A stretch of DNA of 13,890 nucleotides from Nocardia sp. (GCA_017354515.1 JAFMQT010000068.1:1-13890); one strand, 5' to 3'. Positions 6,801 to 13,858 are shown, numbered from the stretch's first letter. Program-made: numbers and translations. Notes: generated by a model from the letters alone, not told the origin.

Positions 6801-6813
6801 GGCACTCAGTGCC
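6801..6813. promoter_or_regulatory. Palindromic operator candidate A in front of fadE25
   Basis: GGCACTCAGTGCC is a perfect palindrome of 6-base arms around one base. It has the same GGCAC-N3-GTGCC core as the site at 6876-6894. It lies just downstream of the predicted fadE25 transcription start, where a bound repressor would block initiation or early elongation. The TetR encoded immediately upstream is the natural candidate ligand; this is an inference. Confidence 0.6.
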
Positions 6814-6824
6814 AATCGCGGCCG

Positions 6825-6830
6825 AGTATA
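6825..6830 (-). promoter_or_regulatory. Predicted -10 element of the fadE25 promoter
   Basis: TATACT on the minus strand is a near-consensus -10. Transcription would start near 6818 and give a leader of about 80 bases that carries the AGGAG ribosome site. I see no good -35 at 17-18 bases, which would suit an activated or weak promoter. Confidence 0.45.
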
Positions 6831-6875
6831 CGCGTCGAAATTGCGAGAGACATGTGCGGATACCCCTTAACCAAC

Positions 6876-6894
6876 TATGGCACTGGGTGCCATA
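6876..6894. promoter_or_regulatory. Palindromic operator candidate B in front of fadE25
   Basis: TATGGCAC-TGG-GTGCCATA has perfect 8-base arms. Its centre is 78 bases from the centre of site A, and the two share GGCAC-N3-GTGCC. It lies between the tetR stop and the fadE25 promoter, about 60-75 bases upstream of the predicted start. Two copies of one palindrome in a single short gap are unlikely to be accidental. Confidence 0.65.
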
Positions 6895-6910
6895 TCGGTC
6901 GGGGTAGCGC

Positions 6911-7567
6911 TCACAGATTACCGAGGCGATCGGCCAGCAGGTCCGCGACCTGCCGCGCGGACATCTCGCGCGGGAACACCGCCACCACCATCTCCGATCC
7001 GGCCGAATCCGATAGCCGCCGGCCGGGTGTGGCAATCGCCCGCACCGCCGCCCGCAGATCCTCGGCACCGGCATCGACCTGTCCGCGCACCATGCGGCGC
7101 AGCAGGTAGTTGTGGGTCGCGGTCACCGCCGCGCTGAATTGGATCAGGTCCAGATCCGCCGATTCGGGCAGCCGCGAGCGGAGATATTCGGTGAACAACC
7201 GCTCATAGCGGAAGACCGTCACGATCTCGCGATCGCGCAGCGCGGGCGCCTGCCGCACCACCCGATATCGCCGCGCGGCCAGTTCCCGGGTCTCGGTGAA
7301 GCGCTCGAAAATCCCGATTGTGGCCTCGCGCACCGCGTCCCACGGGTCGCCGTGGGAAGTGGCCAGGAATTCGCGCGCCCGCGCCAGCTGCTCCTCGTGG
7401 TCGGCGAACACCACATCCTCTTTGGAACGGAACTGCCGGAAGAACGTCCGGCGCGAGATCCCCGCGGCCGCGGCGATCTCCTCCACCGTCGTCGCCTCGT
7501 AACCCTGCTCGGCGAACAACCTCAGCGCGTGCTCGACAGCCCCGCCCCCGGCAGCGGTACCCGACAT
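6911..7567 (-). CDS. TetR-family transcriptional regulator
   Basis: This 218-residue one-component repressor has an N-terminal helix-turn-helix: AVEHALRLFAEQGYEATTVEEIAAAAGISRRTFFRQFRSKEDVVF (10-54), with the recognition helix near 38-46. The C-terminal ligand domain (about 60-215) is helical and matches no ligand class that I can name. The start is ATG 7567, with GGGGTG ahead of it inside the purE 3' end; purE stops only 7 bases upstream, so purK, purE and tetR are probably co-transcribed. Downstream lie 174 bases with two identical-core palindromes and then fadE25. That layout suggests it represses fadE25, probably relieved by an acyl-CoA or a related ligand. As I recall, M. tuberculosis has no regulator gene between purE and fadE25. 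Confidence 0.9.
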   Translation of the reverse strand: MSGTAAGGGAVEHALRLFAEQGYEATTVEEIAAAAGISRRTFFRQFRSKEDVVFADHEEQLARAREFLATSHGDPWDAVREATIGIFERFTETRELAARRYRVVRQAPALRDREIVTVFRYERLFTEYLRSRLPESADLDLIQFSAAVTATHNYLLRRMVRGQVDAGAEDLRAAVRAIATPGRRLSDSAGSEMVVAVFPREMSARQVADLLADRLGNL

Positions 7568-7574
7568 TCGCCGA

Positions 7575-8117
7575 TCACCCCAGCAGGCGGTTGCGCAGGG
7601 CGGTGTCCTTTTCCAGGACCAGCGATTCCAGGTCGGCCTGGAACCGCTCCATGCGGGTGCGCAGCGCCGGATCGGTGGCGGCAAGGATCCGGACGGCGAG
7701 CAGACCGGCGTTGCGGGCGCCGCCGACGGAGACCGTGGCCACCGGGACTCCGGCGGGCATCTGCACGATCGACAGCAGCGAGTCCATGCCATCGAGGTAT
7801 TTCAGGGGGACCGGGACGCCGATGACCGGGAGTGGCGTGGCCGAGGCGACCATACCGGGCAGATGGGCGGCGCCACCGGCACCCGCGATGATCACCTTGA
7901 CACCACGACCGGCGGCCGCGCGGGCATAGTCGAGCATGCGCTGCGGGGTGCGATGCGCCGAGACGACCCCCACCTCGAAGCGAATCCCGAACTCCGCCAA
8001 CGCCTCCGCGGTGGCCTCCATCGTCGGCCAGTCAGAATCGCTGCCCATGATCAGGCCCACCGCGGGTCCGCCGCCGGACTCGGGATCGGCCGCGGCGTCG
8101 CTGCTGTGCTCACTCAT
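7575..8117 (-). CDS. purE: 5-(carboxyamino)imidazole ribonucleotide mutase, class I
   Basis: PurE moves the carboxyl group of N5-CAIR to carbon to give CAIR, the sixth step of purine synthesis, in the cytosol. The 180 residues show GLIMGSDSDWPTM (21-33), VVSAHRTPQRM (51-61) with catalytic H55, IIAGAGGAAHLPGMVA (75-90) and the late block SVGGARNAGLLAVRIL. The first 18 or so residues are a Ser/Asp/Gly-rich extension before the core. The start ATG 8117 overlaps the purK 3' end by 8 bases (ATGAGTGA), so PurK and PurE are translationally coupled. This fits PurE using the unstable product of PurK. The frame stops 7 bases before tetR. Confidence 0.97.
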   Translation of the reverse strand: MSEHSSDAAADPESGGGPAVGLIMGSDSDWPTMEATAEALAEFGIRFEVGVVSAHRTPQRMLDYARAAAGRGVKVIIAGAGGAAHLPGMVASATPLPVIGVPVPLKYLDGMDSLLSIVQMPAGVPVATVSVGGARNAGLLAVRILAATDPALRTRMERFQADLESLVLEKDTALRNRLLG

Positions 8118-9405
8118 GGGGATCCCATCCGTCGGTCCACACCGCGTGCGACATCCAATGTGCCGCCCGCTCGGCCTTCTCTCGCACCTCGGCGGGGTCC
8201 TCGCCGAGGATGTTCACATGCCCGATCTTGCGTTTGGGGCGCTCGCCCTTGCCGTACAGATGGACCTTGGCCTCGGGCATCCGGGCCAGCAGATGATGCA
8301 GCCGCTCGTCCATCGACATCACCGGAGCCTGCTGCGCGCCAAGGATATTCGCCATCACCGTCACCGGCGCCAGGGGTGTGGTCGCACCGAGCGGATAGTC
8401 CAGGACCGCACGGAGGTGCTGTTCGAACTGACCGGTGACCGCACCGTCCATACCCCAATGACCGGAATTGTGCGGACGCATGGCCAATTCGTTGACCAGC
8501 AGGTCTCCCTCGCGGGTCTGAAACAGTTCGACCGCCATCACACCGGTGACCCCCAGTTCGCCGGCCAGCCGCAGGGCCAGCGATTCGGCCTCCGCGCAGG
8601 CCTGCTCCGACAGTTCCTGGGCGGGGGCGATCACCACCGCGCACTGCCCCTCGCGCTGTACCGTCTCGACCACCGGCCACACCGCGGCTTGCCCAAACGG
8701 CGAGCGCGCCACCATCGCCGACAGTTCCCGGGCCAGATGCACCCGCTGTTCGGCCATCAGCGTGACCCCGTGGGCCAGTTGCCCGGCGGCGATCCGCTCG
8801 GCCTCGGCGACCTCGTCGACCATCCACACCCCGCGGCCGTCGTAGCCGCCGCGCACCGCCTTGAGCACGAACGGGCCGTGCGCGGCGGCGAACTCCGTGA
8901 CATCGGCCACCGACTCGACCGCGGCGAACTCGGGAATCGGCACCCCCAGCTCGGCGAGTTTGCCCCGCATGGCGAGTTTGTCCTGGGCGTAGATCAGCGC
9001 CTCCGGCGGCGGCTGCACATTGACGCCCTCGCGGACCAGGGCCCGTAAATGTTCGGCCGGAACGTGCTCATGGTCGAAGGTCATCGCGTGGGTGCCGACC
9101 GCGACTTCGCGCAGCGCCGCCAGATCCGCATGCGAGCCGAGCACCACATCGGGGCTGACCTGGGCGGCGGGATCGTCGGCTCGATCGGACAGCACCCGCA
9201 GCGACTGCCCCAGCCCCACCGCCGCCTGATGGGTCATCCGGGCCAGTTGCCCGCCACCGATCATCGCGACGACGGGCATTGGGCCGCCGGATTTGCGGCG
9301 CGGTACCGGCGCCGGCTCACCCCGGGGAATCTGTACCGCCACCTGGGACGGCTCCGGCACATCCGCGGAGCGCCCATCAGATACGAACCCGTTTCGCTCA
9401 CTCAC
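8110..9405 (-). CDS. purK: 5-(carboxyamino)imidazole ribonucleotide synthase
   Basis: PurK is an ATP-grasp enzyme that carboxylates AIR with bicarbonate and ATP to give N5-CAIR, the substrate of PurE. VVAMIGGGQLARMTHQAAVGLG (N-terminal nucleotide fold, about 45-66) is a family hallmark. MTFDHEHVP follows, then the ATP-grasp segment FVLKAVRGGYDGRGVW and the metal/ATP site LLVNELAMRPHNSGHW. The C-terminal KIGHVNILGEDP is also typical. The start is not certain. GTG 9405 gives 431 residues, close to the length I recall for M. tuberculosis PurK (429). ATG 9423 and ATG 9438 are in-frame alternatives, and none has a strong ribosome site. The gene diverges from the GtrA gene across about 82 bases. 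Confidence 0.95.
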   Translation of the reverse strand: MSERNGFVSDGRSADVPEPSQVAVQIPRGEPAPVPRRKSGGPMPVVAMIGGGQLARMTHQAAVGLGQSLRVLSDRADDPAAQVSPDVVLGSHADLAALREVAVGTHAMTFDHEHVPAEHLRALVREGVNVQPPPEALIYAQDKLAMRGKLAELGVPIPEFAAVESVADVTEFAAAHGPFVLKAVRGGYDGRGVWMVDEVAEAERIAAGQLAHGVTLMAEQRVHLARELSAMVARSPFGQAAVWPVVETVQREGQCAVVIAPAQELSEQACAEAESLALRLAGELGVTGVMAVELFQTREGDLLVNELAMRPHNSGHWGMDGAVTGQFEQHLRAVLDYPLGATTPLAPVTVMANILGAQQAPVMSMDERLHHLLARMPEAKVHLYGKGERPKRKIGHVNILGEDPAEVREKAERAAHWMSHAVWTDGWDPHE

Positions 9406-9475
9406 AACCCACCATGTTGTCATGATGGATTCGGTCATCGTCCGAGCGGGTTGTTTGCCCACGGGTGACCGCAAG

Positions 9476-9481
9476 TAGACT
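9476..9481 (+). promoter_or_regulatory. Predicted -10 element for a leaderless gtrA-type mRNA
   Basis: TAGACT is followed by exactly 6 bases and then the GTG at 9488, with no Shine-Dalgarno sequence. A TTGTTT at 9451-9456 could serve as the -35, but the spacer would be long at 19 bases. Confidence 0.52.
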
Positions 9482-9487
9482 CGTCGG

Positions 9488-10033
9488 GTGTCATTTGTCG
9501 ACAGCGCGGTCAATGCCCTGCCCAAAACCCTCCGGGACCTCGCGATCCGTCATCACGAGCTGATCAAGTTCGCCATTGTCGGCGCGACGACCTTCATCAT
9601 CGACAGCGGAATCTTCTACATTCTGAAATTATCGGCGCTGTCGTCCAAGCCGATCACCGCCAAGATCATTTCCGGTGTGATCGCTGTCATCGCGTCCTAC
9701 ATCCTCAATCGGGAGTGGTCCTTCAAGGGCCGCGGCGGACGGGAGAAACACCATGAGGCGCTGCTGTTCTTCGTGGTCAGTGCCGGTGGCGTGCTGCTGT
9801 CGAATGTTCCGCTGTGGATTTCCAGCTACATCCTGCACCTGCGGGTTCCGGACGTCAGCCTGACGACCGAGAATATCGCCGACTTCGTCAGCGCCTTCAT
9901 CATCGGCAACATCTTGCAGATGGTCTTCCGATTCTGGGCGATGAAGCGCTGGGTTTTCCCCGACGAAATAGATGCGTTGGTGGAGGAATTCGAAGATCTG
10001 TACGAAGAGGAACGCCCGCTGGGCCACAACTGA
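9488..10033 (+). CDS. GtrA/DPMS-family membrane protein
   Basis: This 181-residue integral membrane protein is of the GtrA family, whose members are thought to help move polyprenyl-linked sugars or assist glycosyltransferases in cell-envelope glycan synthesis. Four hydrophobic segments are visible at about 27-46, 58-75, 91-113 and 132-152. The family motifs are LIKFAIVGATTFIIDSGIFYIL (first segment), ASYILNREWSFKGRGG (69-84) and FRFWAMKRWVFP (147-158). The C-terminal tail is strongly acidic (DEIDALVEEFEDLYEEE) and cytosolic by the positive-inside rule. It corresponds in type and position to M. tuberculosis Rv3277, next to purK. The GTG start follows a leaderless-type -10. No partner glycosyltransferase is adjacent. 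Confidence 0.92.
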   Translation: MSFVDSAVNALPKTLRDLAIRHHELIKFAIVGATTFIIDSGIFYILKLSALSSKPITAKIISGVIAVIASYILNREWSFKGRGGREKHHEALLFFVVSAGGVLLSNVPLWISSYILHLRVPDVSLTTENIADFVSAFIIGNILQMVFRFWAMKRWVFPDEIDALVEEFEDLYEEERPLGHN

Positions 10034-10094
10034 CCCCGGTGGCCGCACCGTAGCCGCCGATCACCGTCCGATAACACCCGCCCGCGAATGATGG

Positions 10095-11411
10095 TCAGCG
10101 CGGCTCGCCGACGACACCGCCCCCGGACCGGACTGCCGTCGGTTTACCCAGAAATACCGCGAACAGGGCCGGACGCCGGCGCTGCAACTCCAGGCGACCG
10201 CCATCGGCCTCGATCAGCGCCCGGGCCAGCGCCAGACCCACACCCGTCGAGCCCGCACCGGAGAATCCGCGATCGAAAATGTGCGGGGCGAGTTCATCGC
10301 TGACCCCCTCGCCCTCGTCGGCGATCTCCACCGCCACCAGCGATTCCCGATCCGGGCCGCCGTACACCGTGCGCACCGAGACCGTGCAGTCCCCGCCGCC
10401 GTGCATCAGCGCGTTGTCGACCAGCACCGCGACCGCCTCGCGCAACCGTGATCCGGTCACCGGCGCGAGCAGACCGGGATCGCCCGAAAGCACCAGCCGG
10501 CGGCCGGCCTCGGCGAAGGGATGGCGCCATTCGGTGACAACCGCGCGCAGTTGCTCGACCACCGGCACCGGCTCGTGGTCGGCCGCATCCTGATCCCGGG
10601 AATCGCGCATCAGTTCATCGATGGCGTCGGTGAGCCGATCGACCTGGGCCATCGCCTCCTCCGCCTCGTGCACCACGGCCCGATCCGCATGCGCGGACAA
10701 CTCGTCCAATCGCAGTCGCACCGCGGTCAACCGGCTGCGCAGCTGGTGCGAGACATCGGCCACCAGCGCGTGTTCGCGCTGCAGCCGACCGGCGATCTCC
10801 ACCGTGGCCGAATCCAGTACATCGGAGACCCGGTCGAGTTCGGTGATGCCGTGCCGCCGGGAGTCGGGCCGGAAATCGCCCTTGGCCAGGCGGGCTGCGC
10901 GCGCGGCCACATCCCGCAGCGGATCGGAGACGCGGCGTGCGGTCACCACCGCCACGCCGGCTCCCGCGATCAGCGAGGCGAGCGCGACCAGCGCCACCGC
11001 GCCGACCGCCTGCCGCTGCATCGACTGCATCGAGGACGCGGGCGCCTCCAGTCGCAGCGAACCCGAGGTCCCCATGGTCAGCGATTCGACCACCGGACTG
11101 TCGACACCGGAGGTGCCCACGTCCACTCGCTGGGCGGCATCCTGCGGGGTCGGATAGACGATGGTCAGCCGGCCGCCGGCCGGAACCAGCGGCCGCACCG
11201 ACCGCAGATCCAGCTGACCGTGGACCAGTCCGTCCTCATGTTCCTGGGCGACGATTTCCACCGACATCCGATCGAGCCGCTCGCGCAGGTCGCTGCGGGT
11301 GATATCGGCCACCCACTGCCAGGCGGTGAAGGCCAGCGGAATACCCAGCACGACGGTGGTCAGCGTCAATGCGGCCAACATCGACAGCAGGATCCTGCGC
11401 CGCATCGACAT
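10095..11411 (-). CDS. HAMP-domain sensor histidine kinase
   Basis: This 438-residue membrane kinase pairs with the upstream response regulator. Transmembrane helices lie at about 8-30 and 135-157, enclosing an extracytoplasmic sensor of about 105 residues. A HAMP linker follows (about 158-212). The H-box is VADVSHQLRSRLTAVRLRL (218-234), with phospho-acceptor H222; the Pro usually found five residues on (HELRTPL) is Arg here. The ATP domain has VLVDNALMHGGG (N-box, 329-340), DEGEGVSDE (G1, 365-373), IFDRGFSG (F-box, 378-385) and GVGLALARALIEADGG (G2, 390-405). ATG 11411 overlaps the regulator stop by one base (TGATG); a second in-frame ATG is at 11405. The signal is unknown. It converges on the GtrA gene with 61 bases between stops and no obvious hairpin terminator. 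Confidence 0.92.
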   Translation of the reverse strand: MSMRRRILLSMLAALTLTTVVLGIPLAFTAWQWVADITRSDLRERLDRMSVEIVAQEHEDGLVHGQLDLRSVRPLVPAGGRLTIVYPTPQDAAQRVDVGTSGVDSPVVESLTMGTSGSLRLEAPASSMQSMQRQAVGAVALVALASLIAGAGVAVVTARRVSDPLRDVAARAARLAKGDFRPDSRRHGITELDRVSDVLDSATVEIAGRLQREHALVADVSHQLRSRLTAVRLRLDELSAHADRAVVHEAEEAMAQVDRLTDAIDELMRDSRDQDAADHEPVPVVEQLRAVVTEWRHPFAEAGRRLVLSGDPGLLAPVTGSRLREAVAVLVDNALMHGGGDCTVSVRTVYGGPDRESLVAVEIADEGEGVSDELAPHIFDRGFSGAGSTGVGLALARALIEADGGRLELQRRRPALFAVFLGKPTAVRSGGGVVGEPR

Positions 11412-12088
11412 CAATCGGTATTGAAGCGGAAGCCGACCCCACGCACCGTGACGATGCGCCGCTCGGCCACCGGGCCCTCGTCGCCGATTTTGCGCCGCAG
11501 CCACGACATGTGCATATCGAGGGTTTTCGATCCGCGCAGGTCGGCGTCCCCCCACACCTCACGCAATATCGTCTCGCGCGGCACCACCTGCCCGGCGCGA
11601 TCGATCAGTACCTTGAGCAGTTCGTATTCCTTGTTGGCCAGATTCACCTCGTGACCGTTGACCAGCACCCGCCGGGCCGCCGGTTCCAAGCGGACCCCGC
11701 CGATGTCCACGGTTTCGTCGCCGATTCCGCTGCGCCGCAACAGCGCTCGCACCCGGGCCAGCAGTTCGGCCAGCCGGAAGGGCTTACCGACATAGTCGTC
11801 GGCGCCGGCATCCAGGCCGACCACGAAATCCACCTCGTCGGTGCGGGCGGTCAACATCAGCACGGCCAGATCGGCGCCGCGGGCCCGCACCTGCCGGCAC
11901 ACCTCCAGCCCGTCCATACCCGGTAGGCCGAGATCGAGGATGAGCAGATCGTGCTCACCTTCCAGCGCCCGGCGCAGGACGGCGGGACCGAAACTCTCCA
12001 CGGTCACCGAATAACCCTCGCGTCCGAGCGCGCGCGACAACGGAGCGGCGATAGCCTCATCGTCCTCGGCCAGCAGTACTGCGGTCAC
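11411..12088 (-). CDS. OmpR-family DNA-binding response regulator
   Basis: This 225-residue regulator has an N-terminal receiver domain (1-118): the acidic pair D9/D10 in LLAEDDE, phospho-acceptor D52 in LILDLGLPGMDG, T80 in LMLTAR and K102 in VGKPF. The winged-helix domain (about 126-223) carries NLANKEYELLKVLIDRAGQVV and the recognition helix region SKTLDMHMSWLRRKIG, ending in TVRGVGFRF, as in OmpR/PhoB proteins. All residues needed for phosphorylation are present. The GTG at 12088 starts the conserved VTAVLLAEDDE directly, and a TATTGT -10 ends 7 bases before it. The open frame upstream has no family match. It is the first gene of a two-gene operon with the kinase; the target genes are unknown, with the PH-domain gene an obvious neighbour to test. 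Confidence 0.94.
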   Translation of the reverse strand: MTAVLLAEDDEAIAAPLSRALGREGYSVTVESFGPAVLRRALEGEHDLLILDLGLPGMDGLEVCRQVRARGADLAVLMLTARTDEVDFVVGLDAGADDYVGKPFRLAELLARVRALLRRSGIGDETVDIGGVRLEPAARRVLVNGHEVNLANKEYELLKVLIDRAGQVVPRETILREVWGDADLRGSKTLDMHMSWLRRKIGDEGPVAERRIVTVRGVGFRFNTD

Positions 12089-12095
12089 CGAACCA

Positions 12096-12101
12096 ACAAT
12101 A
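12096..12101 (-). promoter_or_regulatory. Predicted -10 element for a leaderless response-regulator mRNA
   Basis: TATTGT on the minus strand is followed by 7 bases and then GTG 12088. No Shine-Dalgarno sequence is present. Where a -35 would lie there is instead a 12-base perfect palindrome at 12121-12132. Confidence 0.48.
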
Positions 12102-12120
12102 CTGACGTGCCCGCGGATCG

Positions 12121-12132
12121 GACCGGCCGGTC
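12121..12132. repeat. 12-base perfect palindrome upstream of the response regulator
   Basis: GACCGGCCGGTC reads the same on both strands and is centred about 38 bases upstream of the predicted leaderless start at 12088, overlapping the -35 position. It could be an operator, for example for autoregulation, but an all-GC core like this can arise by chance in such DNA. Confidence 0.3.
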
Positions 12133-12161
12133 GTCCAGCGCAAATACCACCTCGGGAGTAC

Positions 12162-12704
12162 TCACCGGTAGCCCGCGCGGGGGTCGTGCGGCCGATATCC
12201 GGCGTCGATACGCGGGGACTCGAACACCTCTCGGTAGAGCAGGCTGTGCACCTTCTGCACCTGCGGAATGTCGTCGTATTCCAGCGGATCACCCGAGGCC
12301 GCGTCGATGATCAGCGTTCCGGTGCCGAGCATCCGGTCGAAGAGGCCGTGCCGGAATTGCACACTGGAGATGCGGGTCATCGGGATGTCGATACCGGTGT
12401 GGGTGATCAATCCCGCACGAATCAGCACCCGGCGATCGGTCACGACGAAATGGGTGGACTTCCAGCGCAGGACGACCGCCAAGCACCGCCACACCACAAT
12501 GGCGACCCAGACGACAACCACTACGATGAGTAGGACATCGCGGGCGGTACCCTCGGTCGAACGCCAGGCCAATCCACCCGCGAAACCTGCGAGCGCGGTG
12601 GCGAGAATGAATGTGAGGGCCGGCAGAAACAACATTTTCCAATGCGGATGGCGGTGCAGCAGCAGCTGCTCGTCCTCGGCGAGCAGCTCCTCCGGATAAC
12701 CCAT
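12162..12704 (-). CDS. Membrane PH-domain (bPH2/YdbT-like) protein
   Basis: This 180-residue protein has two hydrophobic helices (about 24-46 and 56-79, the second very Val-rich) followed by a bacterial PH-like domain: THFVVTDRRVLIRAGLITHTGIDIPMTRISSVQFRHGLFDRMLGTGTLIIDAASGDPLEYDDIPQ (84-147 approximately, first and last residues given loosely). The TDRRVLIRxG and GTLIIDAAS patterns are typical of the family. The last 20 residues are polar and basic. The function is unknown; related proteins are envelope-associated. It corresponds in type and position to M. tuberculosis Rv3278c, but a two-component pair lies between it and the GtrA gene here. ATG 12704 follows a TAGGGT -10 by 6 bases. Confidence 0.9.
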   Translation of the reverse strand: MGYPEELLAEDEQLLLHRHPHWKMLFLPALTFILATALAGFAGGLAWRSTEGTARDVLLIVVVVVWVAIVVWRCLAVVLRWKSTHFVVTDRRVLIRAGLITHTGIDIPMTRISSVQFRHGLFDRMLGTGTLIIDAASGDPLEYDDIPQVQKVHSLLYREVFESPRIDAGYRPHDPRAGYR

Positions 12705-12710
12705 ACTCGA

Positions 12711-12716
12711 ACCCTA
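12711..12716 (-). promoter_or_regulatory. Predicted -10 element for a leaderless PH-domain mRNA
   Basis: TAGGGT on the minus strand is followed by TCGAGT and then ATG 12704. There is no Shine-Dalgarno sequence. The element lies inside one arm of the palindrome at 12712-12726. Confidence 0.5.
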
Positions 12717-12726
12717 CCCGGTAGGG
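12712..12726. promoter_or_regulatory. Operator candidate overlapping the PH-gene -10
   Basis: CCCTACC-C-GGTAGGG is a perfect inverted repeat with 7-base arms around one base. It covers the predicted -10 of the PH-domain gene, a standard place for a repressor. The rest of the 12705-12892 gap leads to the desaturase gene and shows no clear promoter hexamers for it and no supported small gene. Confidence 0.5.
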
Positions 12727-12892
12727 ATGCGAGAATGACCGACAGCAAACGCTGTTGTGCTGCTCGATCGGCACCGCCCGGTTGACGGCGTCGGACGCGG
12801 GCTACCCGATCCCTCGGGCGCAGCAGCGATGCCCGGCCACAACCGGCAGCCCGACCTCTTGAACATTTTTATCTGCGACAGCGGAGGCATGT

Positions 12893-13858
12893 GTGTCCAA
12901 AGATATGACCCAACTCGAAATCCTGACCGAGCTGGAACCGGTGGCCGAACAGAACCTCAACCGGCACCTGTCCATGGCCAAGGAATGGCATCCGCACGAC
13001 TACGTGCCGTGGGATCAGGGTCGTAACTTCGCCGCCATGGGCGGTGTCGACTGGGAGCCCGAGCAGTCCGCGCTCAGCGAGGTCGCCAAGATCGCGATGA
13101 TCACCAACCTGCTCACCGAGGACAACCTGCCCTCCTACCACCGCGAGATCGCCGAGAACTTCTCCACCGACGGCGCCTGGGGCACCTGGGTCGGCCGCTG
13201 GACCGCCGAGGAGAACCGGCACGGCATCGTGATGCGCGACTACCTCGTCGTCACCCGCGGCGTCGACCCCGTCGCCCTCGAACAGGCCCGCATGATCCAC
13301 ATGACCAATGGGTTCGCCTCCCCCTCGCACGAGGACGCCGGATTCCTGTACTCGGTCGCCTACGTGACCTTCCAGGAGCTGGCCACCCGGGTCAGCCACC
13401 GCAACACCGGCAAGGTGTGCGAGGACCCGATCGCCGACCGCATGCTCCAGCGCGTGGCCGCCGACGAGAACCTGCACATGATCTTCTACCGCAATATGTG
13501 CGGTGCGGCCCTGGATCTGGTCCCCGACCAGGCGCTCGAAGCGATCACTCTGATCCTGGAGAACTTCCAGATGCCGGGCGCCGGGATGCCGAACTTCCGC
13601 CGCAACGGTGTGCTGATGGCCAAGCACGGCATCTACGACCTGCGCCAGCACCTGGAGGAGGTCGTGCAGCCGGTGCTCAAGAAGTGGCGCGTCTTCGAGC
13701 GCGACGATTTCACCGCCCGCGGTGAGCAGACCCGCGAACGCCTGGGCCTGTTCCTCGAGCAGCTCGGCAGGGACGTGGTGAAGTTCGAGGAGCAGCGCGA
13801 TCGCATGCTGGCCCGCGAGGCCGCCAAGCGCGACCGCGACCTGCGCGCGGCCGTCTGA
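12893..13858 (+). CDS. Acyl-ACP desaturase (DesA1-like, soluble diiron)
   Basis: This 321-residue soluble enzyme belongs to the stearoyl-ACP desaturase family, which uses a diiron centre, O2 and reductant to place a double bond in an ACP-bound acyl chain; mycobacterial DesA1/DesA2 act in fatty- and mycolic-acid synthesis. The diiron ligands are all visible: E76 (NLLTEDNLPSYH), E107 and H110 (TAEENRHG), E162 (TFQELATR), and E192 with H195 (ADENLHMIFYR). ISHRNTGK- and VQPVLKKWRVFERDDF-like blocks are also recognisable (here VSHRNTGK). The C-terminal 40 residues form a charged helix. The GTG at 12893 has a strong GGAGG 5 bases ahead; an ATG at 12889 is out of frame. The 32 bases after the stop to the window edge show nothing. 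It diverges from the PH-domain gene. Confidence 0.94.
   Translation: MSKDMTQLEILTELEPVAEQNLNRHLSMAKEWHPHDYVPWDQGRNFAAMGGVDWEPEQSALSEVAKIAMITNLLTEDNLPSYHREIAENFSTDGAWGTWVGRWTAEENRHGIVMRDYLVVTRGVDPVALEQARMIHMTNGFASPSHEDAGFLYSVAYVTFQELATRVSHRNTGKVCEDPIADRMLQRVAADENLHMIFYRNMCGAALDLVPDQALEAITLILENFQMPGAGMPNFRRNGVLMAKHGIYDLRQHLEEVVQPVLKKWRVFERDDFTARGEQTRERLGLFLEQLGRDVVKFEEQRDRMLAREAAKRDRDLRAAV

Noticed and set aside
6801..6894. CIRCE-type heat-shock element (HrcA site) as an explanation of the GGCAC/GTGCC palindromes.
   Set aside because: CIRCE is TTAGCACTC-N9-GAGTGCTAA; the arms and the 9-base spacer do not fit, and the downstream gene is not a chaperone.
5366..6907. A long open frame on the plus strand (over 500 codons) opposite fadE25.
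   Set aside because: It is antisense to a clear acyl-CoA dehydrogenase, matches no family and is rich in His, Gly and Arg, as expected for the shadow of a high-GC gene.
10034..10094. A bidirectional terminator between the convergent GtrA and kinase genes.
   Set aside because: I found no stable hairpin or T-run in these 61 bases.
12733..12783. A 16-codon open frame (ATG ACC GAC ... TGA) after TAGGGA on the plus strand, as a possible small leaderless gene.
   Set aside because: It is very short, the hexamer is off consensus, and nothing suggests coding beyond chance.
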